A DNA stretch of 28,000 nucleotides from NCBI GenBank assembly GCA_017466005.1, contig JAFTUZ010000105.1, positions 1-28,000 of the forward strand. The letters run 5' to 3'. Positions 6,777 through 15,497 of this stretch are shown one piece after another. The translations under genes were made by a program, and so were the position numbers. The notes below the pieces were generated by a model. That model was not told where the DNA came from. It did no database searches and was given only the letters and a program-made list of their open reading frames with translations. The first letter of the stretch is position 1. Every line of letters starts with the position of its first letter. The stretch is from Clostridia bacterium (lineage in GTDB: Bacteria > Bacillota_A > Clostridia > Christensenellales > UBA1242).

Positions 6777-7611
6777 TGAAAAAATTGAACAAAATATTAA
6801 AGAGTTGGAAAATTTGGGTGCAAAAGTTTTTAGCATAGGTAAATCGGTTTTAAACCGAGATATTTGGTGTTTAAAAATTGGAAGTGGTCAAATAAAAATT
6901 ATTGCACAATATGCAATTCACGCAAGGGAATATATAACAACATATTTAGCCATTTTGCACGCGCGAAAATTATTAAGTTATAACTTAAATGCCGAAATTT
7001 ATTTAGTACCGCTTGTAAATCCTGATGGGGCTAGTTTGTGTGTAGATGGTTTGTTTTCGGTACCTTTTAATTATCAATCATATTTGTATAAAATAAATAA
7101 AAGTGATGATTTTGGTTTCTGGAAAGCAAATGTTAATGCGGTTGATTTAAATGTAAATTTTGATGCAAAGTGGGCAAGTGGTTGTAAAAATGTATTTAAT
7201 CCATCAACGGAAAATTTTGTTGGAAAAGTTGCAAACAGCGAACCAGAAGTGCGGGCTTTAATAAATTTTACCCAACAAATTAATCCTAATTTAACATTAA
7301 GTTTTCATAGTAAAGGTGAGGTTATTTTTTATGATTTTTATCAAAATTTAAAAGATAAAAAGCGTGATAAAAAAATAGCAAAAATAATTAAAAAAAGCAC
7401 AGGCTATAAAATTTTGCCATCTGGCAAAAGTGCGGGTGGATATAAAGATTGGTGTATAGAAAAATTAAAAATTCCGGCGTTTACCATAGAAGTTGGTTGT
7501 GATAGTTATGCGCACCCAATAGGCAAAGAAAAGTTACCACATATTTGGAAAAAAACAAATAATATTTTTAATGATTTAGTTGATTATTTTAATACTCAAA
7601 ATTTAAAGTAA
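6766..7611 (+). CDS. M14-family zinc carboxypeptidase (probable gamma-D-glutamyl-DAP type)
   Basis: 281 residues covering the M14 catalytic domain alone, with no signal peptide, so probably cytoplasmic. Zinc ligands are visible: His52 and Glu55 in IHAREYITT, and the third His in LSFHSKGEVIFYDF. The general-base Glu is in TIEVGCDSYAHP, and NPDG is present. The canonical DLNRNF reads DLNVNFDAKWASG, so the substrate-carboxylate Arg is Val. From memory this Val form occurs in clostridial YqgT-like enzymes thought to cleave peptidoglycan peptides. A role in peptidoglycan peptide recycling is therefore an inference. The start ATG is embedded in the preceding hairpin, and no other good start exists nearby. 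A terminator follows. Confidence 0.85.
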   Translation: MLFFEKIEQNIKELENLGAKVFSIGKSVLNRDIWCLKIGSGQIKIIAQYAIHAREYITTYLAILHARKLLSYNLNAEIYLVPLVNPDGASLCVDGLFSVPFNYQSYLYKINKSDDFGFWKANVNAVDLNVNFDAKWASGCKNVFNPSTENFVGKVANSEPEVRALINFTQQINPNLTLSFHSKGEVIFYDFYQNLKDKKRDKKIAKIIKKSTGYKILPSGKSAGGYKDWCIEKLKIPAFTIEVGCDSYAHPIGKEKLPHIWKKTNNIFNDLVDYFNTQNLK

Positions 7612-7646
7612 ATTTTTGTAAAATAAGTTTTAATAAATAATTTTGT

Positions 7647-7672
7647 AAAGATACATAAAATGTATCTTTTTT
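7647..7672 (+). terminator. Terminator of the M14 gene
   Basis: AAAGATACA (7647-7655) pairs with TGTATCTTT (7661-7669) around TAAAA, followed by more T residues. Confidence 0.8.
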
Positions 7673-7684
7673 ATTAAAAAATTA

Positions 7685-7713
7685 TTGCGAAATTGTGTTT
7701 ATTCTGATAAAAT
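7685..7713 (+). promoter_or_regulatory. Promoter of the tadA-glmU-like-pth-mfd operon
   Basis: TTGCGA (7685-7690), 17 bases ending in TGA, then TAAAAT (7708-7713), so the -10 is of the extended TGn type. The leader to tadA is about 118 bases, A/T-rich, with no hairpin I would trust. Confidence 0.6.
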
Positions 7714-7837
7714 AAACTTATTAATAAATTTATAATTTACTAACAAAAAAATATTGCTTTTAAAAACTATAATTTTAAATTTATTTACATAATGTATTTA
7801 TACATTTTGGGTTTTAATTCATATAATAGGGGTGGCA

Positions 7838-8299
7838 ATGAACGAGTTAGAAAAGTTTATGAAAATAGCATATTTAGAGGCAGAAAAAGCAAGGCAGGAA
7901 GATGAAGTTCCGGTAGGGGCGGTAATTGTACAAGATGGTAAAGTTTTAGCAAAAGGGCATAACAAAAAAAATACAAAACAAAACACTATTTGGCACGCAG
8001 AAATGGTTGTTATAGATAAAGCACAAAAAAAATTAAAAAATTGGCATTTAGATGGTTGTGAATTATATGTAACGCTGGAGCCTTGCCCTATGTGTGCAGG
8101 GGCTTGCATAAATTCTCGTGTTAAAAAAATTGTTTTTGGTGCATACGACCCTAAAGCAGGTTGTTGTGGCTCGCTTTATAATTTGGCAGAAGATAAAAGG
8201 TTTAACCACCGCCCAGAAGTTGTTGGCGGGGTTATGGAAAAACAATGTGCAAACATTTTAACCGAATATTTTAAAACAAAAAGGGGGAATAAAAAATGA
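7838..8299 (+). CDS. tadA: tRNA-specific adenosine deaminase TadA
   Basis: 153 residues of the cytidine-deaminase fold. TadA deaminates the wobble adenosine (A34) of tRNA-Arg(ACG) to inosine. Zinc site: His53-Ala-Glu55 in IWHAEMVVI and Cys83/Cys86 in LEPCPMCAGAC; EVPVGAVIV and the ending RPEVVGGVMEKQCANILTEYF are typical TadA. HAE plus PMCAGA separates it from the dCMP deaminase at 458. A GTG at 7832 is in frame, but it belongs to the ribosome site AGGGGTG, so ATG 7838 is the likely start. It heads the operon; its stop overlaps the next start as ATGA (8296-8299), implying translational coupling. Confidence 0.95.
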   Translation: MNELEKFMKIAYLEAEKARQEDEVPVGAVIVQDGKVLAKGHNKKNTKQNTIWHAEMVVIDKAQKKLKNWHLDGCELYVTLEPCPMCAGACINSRVKKIVFGAYDPKAGCCGSLYNLAEDKRFNHRPEVVGGVMEKQCANILTEYFKTKRGNKK

Positions 8300-9111
8300 T
8301 AGAAACAGACTGTTTGATTGATGTTGAAAGTTTGATAAAAGAGGTGCAAAAAACAAACGATAACGATGTAGAAGTTATAGTTTTAAAAATACACAATCCA
8401 GCATTTTTGGTAGATTATAAAAGTTATGATATTTCTGTTTTTGGTAAAACTTTAACCCAGTGGACAAAACTTGCGTTTGAAAACACCCCAGTTACTGAAG
8501 TTGAATGTGAAATGAGTGACGATATATTAACAGTTATAAAACCACATTTGAAAAATAAAAAATGGACAGCGGTTTTTTATGCCGACACACCACTTTTACA
8601 ACATAAAACATTTTTAAATATATTAGATTGGGTAGAAGCAAAACACCTTAACGTTTTAAAATTAGACCGTGGGTATGTGTTTAACACCGAATTTGTAAAA
8701 ACGGCAGAAAAAATATATTCGGTTAAAGAACAACACGATTTTGGGAAAGAAGACTTTTTTTGTGTGTTTAACCAACGCCAATTAGCAACTGTTACAACAG
8801 CACTTCAAAAACGAATTATTAACTATCATATGCAAAATGGCGTGCAGTTTATAAACCCAGAAAGCACTTTTATAGATGCCGATGTTTCTATAGGTAAAAA
8901 TTGTATAATTTATCCAAACAACTTTTTACAAGGTCATACAATTTTAGAAGATAATGTAACACTTATGCCAAATAATGTAATTACAAACAGTAAAATTTGT
9001 AAAGAAAACAAATTGTGTAATTGTGTTATAGAAGATAGTAAAATAAAACAAAACTCTGCTATTGCACCATTTTCTTGGGTTGTAAAAGTCAGAAAAAAGG
9101 AAAAAATATGA
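8296..9111 (+). CDS. Degenerate GlmU-like protein (left-handed beta-helix remnant)
   Basis: 271 residues, about 60 percent of normal GlmU length. The middle and C-terminal part clearly resemble GlmU around the end of the uridylyltransferase and the start of the acyltransferase: FNQRQLATVTTALQKRIINY, HMQNGVQFINPESTFIDADV, then hexapeptide turns such as VSIGKNCIIYP and DNVTLMPNNVI. An earlier FYADTPLLQHKTFLNIL recalls the GlmU GDTPLL segment. The nucleotide-binding LxxGxGTRM loop is absent and the beta-helix is cut short, so neither enzyme activity is expected. Position before pth and mfd is where Bacillota often carry glmU and prs; prs is missing here. It overlaps tadA and pth by ATGA. It may be regulatory, structural, or a decaying paralogue. 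Confidence 0.75.
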   Translation: MIETDCLIDVESLIKEVQKTNDNDVEVIVLKIHNPAFLVDYKSYDISVFGKTLTQWTKLAFENTPVTEVECEMSDDILTVIKPHLKNKKWTAVFYADTPLLQHKTFLNILDWVEAKHLNVLKLDRGYVFNTEFVKTAEKIYSVKEQHDFGKEDFFCVFNQRQLATVTTALQKRIINYHMQNGVQFINPESTFIDADVSIGKNCIIYPNNFLQGHTILEDNVTLMPNNVITNSKICKENKLCNCVIEDSKIKQNSAIAPFSWVVKVRKKEKI

Positions 9112-9665
9112 AATTAATTTTTGGTTTAGGAAACCCAGAGGCAAAATACGATAACACTCCACATAATGTTGGTTTTGAAACACTAGATTTAGTTGCAAAA
9201 GAATTAGGAACAAGTTTTGCAAAACGTAAAATGAATGGGCTTTGTGCCGAAGCTGTTTTTGAAGGCGAAAAAGTGTTTTTGATAAAACCACAAACATATA
9301 TGAATTTAAGTGGCGAGTGTGTTCAAAAATGGGTTAAAAAATTTAAAGTTCCACTTGCTAATGTTTTGGTTGTGCTAGATGATATAGATATAGAGTTGGG
9401 TTCTACCAGATTTAGAGAAAGTGGTTCGGGTGGAACACATAATGGGCTTAAAAATATTGTGGCATTAGTTGGAAATACTGTACCAAGGTTAAAACTTGGG
9501 GTGGGACAAGCCCCTAGGGGAATGGACCTTGCGGATTATGTTTTGAAAAAAATAGATGAGCCACAAAAAGCCCCAATAGAAAATGCAAAACAAATGGCTA
9601 AAAACCAAGTTATGGAATTTTTAAAAACAGGAACAGTAGAAACAAAAACAGTTCATACAAAATAG
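9108..9665 (+). CDS. pth: Peptidyl-tRNA hydrolase
   Basis: 185 residues, the usual bacterial Pth length. It releases tRNA from peptidyl-tRNA dropped by stalled ribosomes. Key motifs: LIFGLGNPEAKYDNTPHNVGF with Asn9 and catalytic His19, KPQTYMNLSGECV, VVLDDIDIELGSTRFRESGS with the conserved Asp, and GTHNGLKNI (usually GGHNGLKSI). A longer in-frame reading from 9075 exists, but ATG 9108 gives the family's N-terminus exactly and overlaps the upstream stop as ATGA, with AAAGG eight bases before. Seven bases separate its stop from the mfd start, so expression is probably coupled across the operon. Confidence 0.96.
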   Translation: MKLIFGLGNPEAKYDNTPHNVGFETLDLVAKELGTSFAKRKMNGLCAEAVFEGEKVFLIKPQTYMNLSGECVQKWVKKFKVPLANVLVVLDDIDIELGSTRFRESGSGGTHNGLKNIVALVGNTVPRLKLGVGQAPRGMDLADYVLKKIDEPQKAPIENAKQMAKNQVMEFLKTGTVETKTVHTK

Positions 9666-9672
9666 GTGAGTG

Positions 9673-12600
9673 ATGAGAGGAATTTTAAACAAACTAGCAC
9701 CAAACAGTATTTTAAAAAATATTGTTAGTGCACCTAAAACAGATAGTGGCATAACAGTTTTTGGTTTGTCTAAAAAAGAGAAGATTTTTACATCTGCTCT
9801 TTTTTGCACGCCTTTACTTTATGTTTGCAACACGGATGAAGATTGCAAAATAGCACAAGAATCTTTTAGCAAATTAGGTAAAAACACTATTGTTATAGAT
9901 AGTGCCGATTTAGATTTGTGTTATCACAAATTTGAGTTTGGTGGAAAAACATACCAACGTTTGCAAGCGTGTCAAAAACTTTTACATAATAATTTTGATG
10001 TTTTGGTTGTGTCGGCAACTGTTTTATTTGAGCCTTTTTACAACAAGCAAAAGTTTTTAGATTCCGAACTTTGTTTTAGTTTAGACCAAGATATAGAAAT
10101 TGATGTTGTTCAAAAATTGCTTGTAAAAAGTGGTTATATCAAAACTGCTTCGGTAGAAGATAAGGGGCAGTTTGCACAACGTGGTGATGTTGTAGATATT
10201 TTTCCAATAAACAGCGAAGTGCCATTTAGATTACACTTTTTTGATACGGTTATAGAAAAAATAACATCATTTAATGTAAAAACACAATATTCAATTGCCC
10301 AGCATAATAAAATAGATGTTTGTCCTAATGCTTTTAGTGTTGATAAAGCTAGTGCTGTGATTGAAAAATTAAAAAAAGTTAGTACAGAAGAAAATGCAAT
10401 TTATGATGCAATAGAATCACTAGAAAACGGCTTTATATATGCTAGTAACTGGGGATTTTATTCGGCATATTTTGAAAAAGGAAATTTATTAGATTATTTA
10501 CCCAAAAATACAGTTGTTGTGTTTGACGAACCAAAACAATGTTTAGATATTTCTACACAATTTTTAGAAAATGCAAAGCAAAATATAACACAAAATATTA
10601 ATGTTAATTTTTTGTTTAAAGAGCATTTAAATGTGCCTTATAAATTTGAAGATGTAAAAACAAAATTACAAAATTTTGCACTTGTTTCCTATCAAATGAT
10701 TACCACTCAAAACAAATGGTTTAACCCAAAACAAGTGTTTTCTATAGATACTATGCCACTGGTAAAAAGTGGCGGAAAATTAGAGTTGTTAACCGATGAA
10801 ATAAACACTTTAATTAAAAATAATTATTTAGTTTTACTTTGTTGTGGAGATGATGCTTTAGCAACAAGTATTTCAAATAAACTTAAAAATTTAAACATAA
10901 AAAATCAAATTTGCAATGTTAATAATGTAAATTATGGTGTTGTAAATGTTGTGCCACAAAGTTGTGAATTGGGTGCTATTTATGTACAAGATAAACTTGC
11001 TGTTTTTGGGCGAGAGCAACTAGCGCTTATTAAAAGCAAAAAGCAAAAATCTCAACCAAACGCAAAATTTAGTGAAAAATTTACTGTTCCAGCCACTGGC
11101 GAATTAGTTGTTCACGCTGTTCACGGTGTGGGTATATGTGAAGGTGTTACCCAATTATCTTTTAATGGTTATACTCGTGATTATGTAGTTTTAACTTATA
11201 AAAACAACGATAAGTTATACGTTCCTACCGAACAAATGGATATGCTTGGTAGATATGTTGGGGCAGAAAAAACACCACCACTTAACCAATTAGGTACAAC
11301 TCAATTTGAAAAAACAAAAGAACGTGTTAAGGCAAGTGTTAAGGAACTTGCAATAGATTTACTTGCACTAGAAAAGGAACGAAAATCATTAAAAGGTATT
11401 GTTCTTAAAAAAGATAAAGAATTACAAGATGAATTTGCTTCTGATTTTCCATTTACAACCACTCCAGACCAACAAAAAGCCATTGATGAAGTGGAAGAAG
11501 ATTTGGCAAGCGGAAAAATTATGGATAGGCTTGTGGTGGGGGATGTTGGATATGGTAAAACCGAAGTTGCGTTGCGTGGTGCTTTTCAGGCGGTTATGAA
11601 TGGTAAGCAAGTGGCAATTTTAGCCCCTACAACAGTTTTGTGTGAGCAACATTTTGCGGCATTTTCTTCTCGTATGCAAAGGTTTGGGCTAGTGGTTAAA
11701 TGTTTAAACCGCTTTAGGTCGGCAAAAGAGCAAAAACAAATTGTTCAGGAATTAAAAGAAGGTAAAGTTAATGTTATTTGTGGAACTCATAGGCTACTTA
11801 GTAAAGATGTAGAGTTTTACGATTTAGGTTTACTTATTTTAGATGAAGAACAACGTTTTGGTGTTGCGGATAAAGAAAAGATAAAATTAATAAAGAAAAA
11901 TGTTCATGTGCTTGCTCTGTCTGCTACTCCTATTCCACGTACTTTGCATATGGCGCTTGTTGGAATACGTGATATTAGTGTAATAGAAACTGCACCTACT
12001 CAACGTTTACCTGTTCAAACTATTGTTAGCGAATATTCGCCAGTATTGTTGCAAAACGCTCTTAACAGAGAATTGGATAGGAATGGGCAAGTGCTTATTG
12101 TTTATCCTAGGGTAGATAGTATAGATGAGTTTGCTGCAAAAGTAAGTGCTATGTTGCCAGATGGTATAAAACTAGCAGTTGCACATGGCCAGATGGATAA
12201 AGATAAACTAGAAAATATTATTTTAAGTGTTTTTGCTGGCGATGTTCAGGTTTTGGTGGCAACCACGCTTATAGAAAATGGTTTAAACTTACCTAACGCA
12301 AACACCTTGTTTATAGTAGAAGCCGATAAGTTAGGTTTAAGCCAACTTTATCAATTACGTGGGCGTGTAGGTAGGGCAGATAAACTTGCTTTTGCATATT
12401 TAACCTACACAAACGAAAGTAGGCTTAGCGATGCTTCTTATAAAAGGCTTGCTACACTAATGGAATTTACTGCACTTGGTAGTGGTTTTAAAATTGCAAT
12501 GAGAGATTTAGAAATTCGTGGTGCGGGTAGCCTTTTAGGACGTGAGCAACACGGTCAGATGGAAAAAGTTGGGTATGATATGTACTGCAAACTTTTAGAT

Positions 12601-13074
12601 ATGGCTGTGTGTGAATTAAAAGGTATTAAGGTAGAAGAAGCAAAACCAGTAAAACTTGAAGTTGAAATTAATGCAAATATTCCTAAAACTTTGGTAAGTA
12701 GTGAAGAAGATAGAATGAATTTATATTCTTTAATTAGTTCTATTAAAACTAATGAAGATTATATAAAAGTGCAAGAGCAAATTGCAGATAGTTGGGGTGT
12801 GGTGCCAGAACCAGTTTTGGGGCTTTGTAAAGTGGCTTATTTAAAAAGTCTTTGCGAAAAGCATAAAATTACCCGACTAACATTAAATATAAACAAAGTT
12901 GCTTTTGTTTGTGAAAATCAGGATTGTGATGACTTAATAAAACTTACAAAAATTACAAAATTGGCACATTGTATGGTATATCAGAAGAATAATTTGTCAA
13001 CAATAGACCTTGGATTTAAAAATATTCCTTTATCTAAAAAATGGGATTTGGTGTTTAAAATTTTAGAGCAATAA
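9673..13074 (+). CDS. mfd: Transcription-repair coupling factor Mfd
   Basis: 1,133 residues, slightly short for the family. Mfd displaces RNA polymerase stalled at DNA damage and recruits UvrA. Domains in order: a UvrB-like N-terminal module (with the FAQRGDVVDIFP segment near residue 165), the RNA-polymerase-interacting CarD-like domain at about 476 (GELVVHAVHGVGICEGV), then an SF2 translocase with Walker A VGDVGYGKTEVAL near 622, Walker B DEEQRFG near 723, SATPIPRTLH near 755, and QLRGRVGRAD. A UvrA-masking C-terminal domain follows. A GTG at 9670 is in frame, but ATG 9673 sits better with AGGTGA. It is last in the tadA operon. I see no convincing terminator in the 112 bases after it. Confidence 0.97.
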   Translation: MRGILNKLAPNSILKNIVSAPKTDSGITVFGLSKKEKIFTSALFCTPLLYVCNTDEDCKIAQESFSKLGKNTIVIDSADLDLCYHKFEFGGKTYQRLQACQKLLHNNFDVLVVSATVLFEPFYNKQKFLDSELCFSLDQDIEIDVVQKLLVKSGYIKTASVEDKGQFAQRGDVVDIFPINSEVPFRLHFFDTVIEKITSFNVKTQYSIAQHNKIDVCPNAFSVDKASAVIEKLKKVSTEENAIYDAIESLENGFIYASNWGFYSAYFEKGNLLDYLPKNTVVVFDEPKQCLDISTQFLENAKQNITQNINVNFLFKEHLNVPYKFEDVKTKLQNFALVSYQMITTQNKWFNPKQVFSIDTMPLVKSGGKLELLTDEINTLIKNNYLVLLCCGDDALATSISNKLKNLNIKNQICNVNNVNYGVVNVVPQSCELGAIYVQDKLAVFGREQLALIKSKKQKSQPNAKFSEKFTVPATGELVVHAVHGVGICEGVTQLSFNGYTRDYVVLTYKNNDKLYVPTEQMDMLGRYVGAEKTPPLNQLGTTQFEKTKERVKASVKELAIDLLALEKERKSLKGIVLKKDKELQDEFASDFPFTTTPDQQKAIDEVEEDLASGKIMDRLVVGDVGYGKTEVALRGAFQAVMNGKQVAILAPTTVLCEQHFAAFSSRMQRFGLVVKCLNRFRSAKEQKQIVQELKEGKVNVICGTHRLLSKDVEFYDLGLLILDEEQRFGVADKEKIKLIKKNVHVLALSATPIPRTLHMALVGIRDISVIETAPTQRLPVQTIVSEYSPVLLQNALNRELDRNGQVLIVYPRVDSIDEFAAKVSAMLPDGIKLAVAHGQMDKDKLENIILSVFAGDVQVLVATTLIENGLNLPNANTLFIVEADKLGLSQLYQLRGRVGRADKLAFAYLTYTNESRLSDASYKRLATLMEFTALGSGFKIAMRDLEIRGAGSLLGREQHGQMEKVGYDMYCKLLDMAVCELKGIKVEEAKPVKLEVEINANIPKTLVSSEEDRMNLYSLISSIKTNEDYIKVQEQIADSWGVVPEPVLGLCKVAYLKSLCEKHKITRLTLNINKVAFVCENQDCDDLIKLTKITKLAHCMVYQKNNLSTIDLGFKNIPLSKKWDLVFKILEQ

Positions 13075-13136
13075 ATTAATTCATTAATTTAAAATTTGTA
13101 ATTAAAAACTTATTTAAAAAACTTAAGTTAAAATAA

Positions 13137-13165
13137 TTGATTTATTTAGCATTATGGTGTATAAT
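13137..13165 (+). promoter_or_regulatory. Promoter of the PrsA-like gene
   Basis: TTGATT (13137-13142), 17 bases, then a perfect TATAAT (13160-13165). The leader of about 30 bases contains the ribosome site TGGGGG. Confidence 0.75.
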
Positions 13166-13202
13166 TTAGTATCTAAAAAACTATTATTTGGGGGCTTTTC
13201 AA

Positions 13203-14939
13203 GTGAAATTTTTTAACAAGATGTTTTTATCAATATTCACAGTGTGTATAATGGCGTTCACTTTTGCTGGTTGTTCACTTGTAGAACTTAACACAGAAAA
13301 GTATTATCAAGAAAAAGTTGCACTTTACGATAATAAAATTTCTGTTGACACTCGTGAATTATTAAATGGATATTATAACTTTGGTAATGCAAACTATGAT
13401 GGTTCGGGTGACCCTACTGTGGCTGGGCTAGAATCTACTATAGACCAACTTTTAAATCGTAAGATTTTAATTGATGCTTTAAAAACTGGAAATAAAGATG
13501 CAGGTGTTCCAAAAGTTGTGCTTACAACAGCGCAAATAAATACCGCTTGGGACAGTGTGTATGAATATATAAATGGTCAAATTTCTGATATAGAAACTGC
13601 TTTAAGAGAAGAAGCTGAAGACCCTTTTGTTACTGGCGAAGATGAAACAGAAACAAAAGAAACATATGAAAACGAATATACTGCATATCAACCAACTTAT
13701 GAAATTCAAAATGGTGACTTGGTTAAAATAGACCAAACAACTTATATTTATGATGCTGCTAAAAACACAATTACAAAACAAGAAAAAGCAGAAGAAGTTG
13801 CAAACTATTCTACCGATATTTACGGTATTTCAGAAACCGAATTAAATGAAAAAACATACCGCCAAAAGGCAGAACTTGCATACAATAACTTCCGTGCAGA
13901 ATACTGGGAACACACAGATAGCATAGAAGTTGGTGCTTCTACTGCTAAAACTAGTTATAGTGATAAGGCATTTAGTAAATTTATTGAAAACTTAAAAGCA
14001 ACCGAAAAAGGTATGAATAAAAGTACAATAAAAGAAGAAATATTCTACCGTGAAGTTGAAAGACTTTTTGAAATTTACTACGACAACCAATTTTTATCAG
14101 CTTACCAAGAATATTATTCTGCAAATGATGTTATTACAGCCGATATGGTAACTAGTAAATATACAAAACTTGCACAAGCGCAACAAGAAACATATACTGC
14201 TAACGAAACTGTGTTTACAGGAGTTATGCAAGGTGGTGCTACTGGGCTTTACTACGAAAACGGTTCTTCAGATTGGTTTAAAGTTTCTCACGTTTTAATT
14301 AAATTTGATGATAAACAATCTGCACAATTAACAAACCTTAAAACACAATTAGACAATGGTAAAATTTCAAAAGAAAATTACCTTGCACAAGTAGAAACAA
14401 TTAAATTAAAAACTATTGCTACAGATAGAGCCACAGGTAAAACATATAGTGTTGACCAAGTTTTACAAAACTTGCAAGACGAACTTTATGGAAAAGACGA
14501 ATATACAAAAATGGCAATATTTAAAGATTACATTTACCGCTTTAATATGGACGATGGTGTAAACAATGCCGAAACTTGTTATTATATTCCAACTGACAGT
14601 GCAAATGACCAAATGGTAAAAGAATTTGCAAACGCATCACGTGAAGCAAGAAAAGGTAGTGTGGGTACAATTTCTGGATTGGTTGAATCTACTTACGGTT
14701 ACCACATTATAATGTATCTTGGCGAACGTACATCATTGCCAGAAGATGGTACTGTAAGTGTTGTAGAGTTAAGTAATTTCTACTTAAACCCATTAAACAA
14801 CAAAACAATGCTTGATAAAGTTATAGAACAAATTGCTATATCTAATTACGCATCACACGAAAAATCTTTATTAGCCCAAATAAAATCTGGTAAAGAAACA
14901 GTTTATTATAAAGGTGCTTACGAAAAATTATTAGGTTAA
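13203..14939 (+). CDS. PrsA/SurA-like peptidyl-prolyl isomerase lipoprotein
   Basis: 578 residues counted from GTG 13203. That start is preferred over TTG 13188 because TGGGGG lies eight bases before it and it gives a clean lipoprotein signal: KFFNK, a hydrophobic core, then FTFAGC with lipidated Cys24. A long helical SurA-N/PrsA-like chaperone region follows. A parvulin-like domain begins near residue 360 (WFKVSHVLIKFDD) and ends with FANASREARKGSVGTISGLV and YGYHIIMYLGER. These two halves are split by an insertion of about 100 residues, longer than in ordinary PpiC domains. Expected role: folding of secreted proteins outside the membrane, perhaps including the giant surface protein here. 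Strong promoter upstream, strong terminator downstream. Confidence 0.85.
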   Translation: MKFFNKMFLSIFTVCIMAFTFAGCSLVELNTEKYYQEKVALYDNKISVDTRELLNGYYNFGNANYDGSGDPTVAGLESTIDQLLNRKILIDALKTGNKDAGVPKVVLTTAQINTAWDSVYEYINGQISDIETALREEAEDPFVTGEDETETKETYENEYTAYQPTYEIQNGDLVKIDQTTYIYDAAKNTITKQEKAEEVANYSTDIYGISETELNEKTYRQKAELAYNNFRAEYWEHTDSIEVGASTAKTSYSDKAFSKFIENLKATEKGMNKSTIKEEIFYREVERLFEIYYDNQFLSAYQEYYSANDVITADMVTSKYTKLAQAQQETYTANETVFTGVMQGGATGLYYENGSSDWFKVSHVLIKFDDKQSAQLTNLKTQLDNGKISKENYLAQVETIKLKTIATDRATGKTYSVDQVLQNLQDELYGKDEYTKMAIFKDYIYRFNMDDGVNNAETCYYIPTDSANDQMVKEFANASREARKGSVGTISGLVESTYGYHIIMYLGERTSLPEDGTVSVVELSNFYLNPLNNKTMLDKVIEQIAISNYASHEKSLLAQIKSGKETVYYKGAYEKLLG

Positions 14940-14958
14940 AATTATAGTAAGTAACATA

Positions 14959-14985
14959 AAAACCGCAACATAGTTGCGGTTTTTT
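14959..14985. terminator. Strong bidirectional terminator
   Basis: A perfect 11-bp stem, AAAACCGCAAC (14959-14969) with GTTGCGGTTTT (14973-14983), loop ATA, then T residues. It sits between the convergent PrsA-like and XRE genes. Confidence 0.9.
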
Positions 14986-14996
14986 GTTATTAAGTG

Positions 14997-15299
14997 CTAT
15001 TTTTTATTAATTAATATCTTTAAAGCATCAAATTCTTCTTTAGAAAGTTTGCTGGTTAAATTTAATATTTCCATATCATTTTTATAGTTGTCTAAATTGC
15101 CATAAAAAAATTCTTCTGTACTAATTTCCAGAGCTTCTAAAACTTCTAGTAATTTTGGGGTGGATAAAATAATAGAACCGTTTTCTATTTTATAAAAATA
15201 TGTTTCAGAGTTGCCTAATTTTAAACCAAGTTCTCTTGCTGATAAATTTTTAGAAATTCTTAATAAGGATAGCCTTTCTATAATTTGCTGATAATTCAT
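14997..15299 (-). CDS. XRE-family transcriptional regulator
   Basis: 100 residues. The N-terminal 65 or so form a Cro/C1-type helix-turn-helix: IIERLSLLRISKNLSARELG, then GLKLGNSETYFYKIENGSIILSTPKLLEVLEALEI, with the recognition helix around NSETYFYKIENG. The C-terminal 35 residues are short, acidic then Leu-rich (LNLTSKLSKEEFDALKILI), perhaps for dimerisation. Start: ATG 15299 follows GAGGTGA. Upstream are three copies of a CTAATAATA/TATTATTAG motif, one overlapping the ribosome-site region, so autoregulation is likely. No partner toxin or enzyme is fused. It resembles small regulators of mobile or accessory loci. Confidence 0.85.
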   Translation of the reverse strand: MNYQQIIERLSLLRISKNLSARELGLKLGNSETYFYKIENGSIILSTPKLLEVLEALEISTEEFFYGNLDNYKNDMEILNLTSKLSKEEFDALKILINKK

Positions 15300-15308
15300 A
15301 ATTCACCT

Positions 15309-15410
15309 CTAATAATATTTTACTTGAAATTAAAAATTATCTATTGTATTATTAGGGTTAATTTTTAATTAAAAATGTTATATTAATATAAATTATTTGT
15401 ATTATTAGGG
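15309..15410. repeat. Operator-like repeats upstream of the XRE gene
   Basis: A 14-base sequence, TTGTATTATTAGGG, occurs exactly twice, at 15344-15357 and 15397-15410, starting 53 bases apart, about five helical turns. Its core is present inverted as CTAATAATA at 15309-15317, beside the XRE ribosome site. The second copy supplies the -35 of a plus-strand promoter. The pattern fits repressor binding sites for one of the adjacent XRE proteins. Confidence 0.6.
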
Positions 15411-15426
15411 AAAATTATGCTATAAT
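15397..15426 (+). promoter_or_regulatory. Plus-strand promoter in the XRE intergenic region
   Basis: TTGTAT (15397-15402), 18 bases ending in TGC, then a perfect TATAAT (15421-15426), an extended -10. It drives no annotated gene: the transcript would run about 85 bases to the hairpin at 15498-15520. It contains only a nine-codon reading frame (15470-15499) without a ribosome site. Confidence 0.5.
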
Positions 15427-15497
15427 ATATAATATAAGTAAAAATTATAAAAGAAAAATATTGATTTTTATGGAAAAAATTTATGGAATAAAAAAAT

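Noticed and set aside
7799..7827. TATACA-17-TATAAT just before tadA, looking like a promoter
   Set aside because: It would start transcription inside the tadA ribosome site. The TTGCGA-17-TAAAAT with TGn at 7685-7713 is better placed.
9075..9107. Eleven-residue N-terminal extension of Pth
   Set aside because: It has no ribosome site and overlaps the GlmU-like gene. ATG 9108 gives the family's conserved N-terminus and an ATGA overlap.
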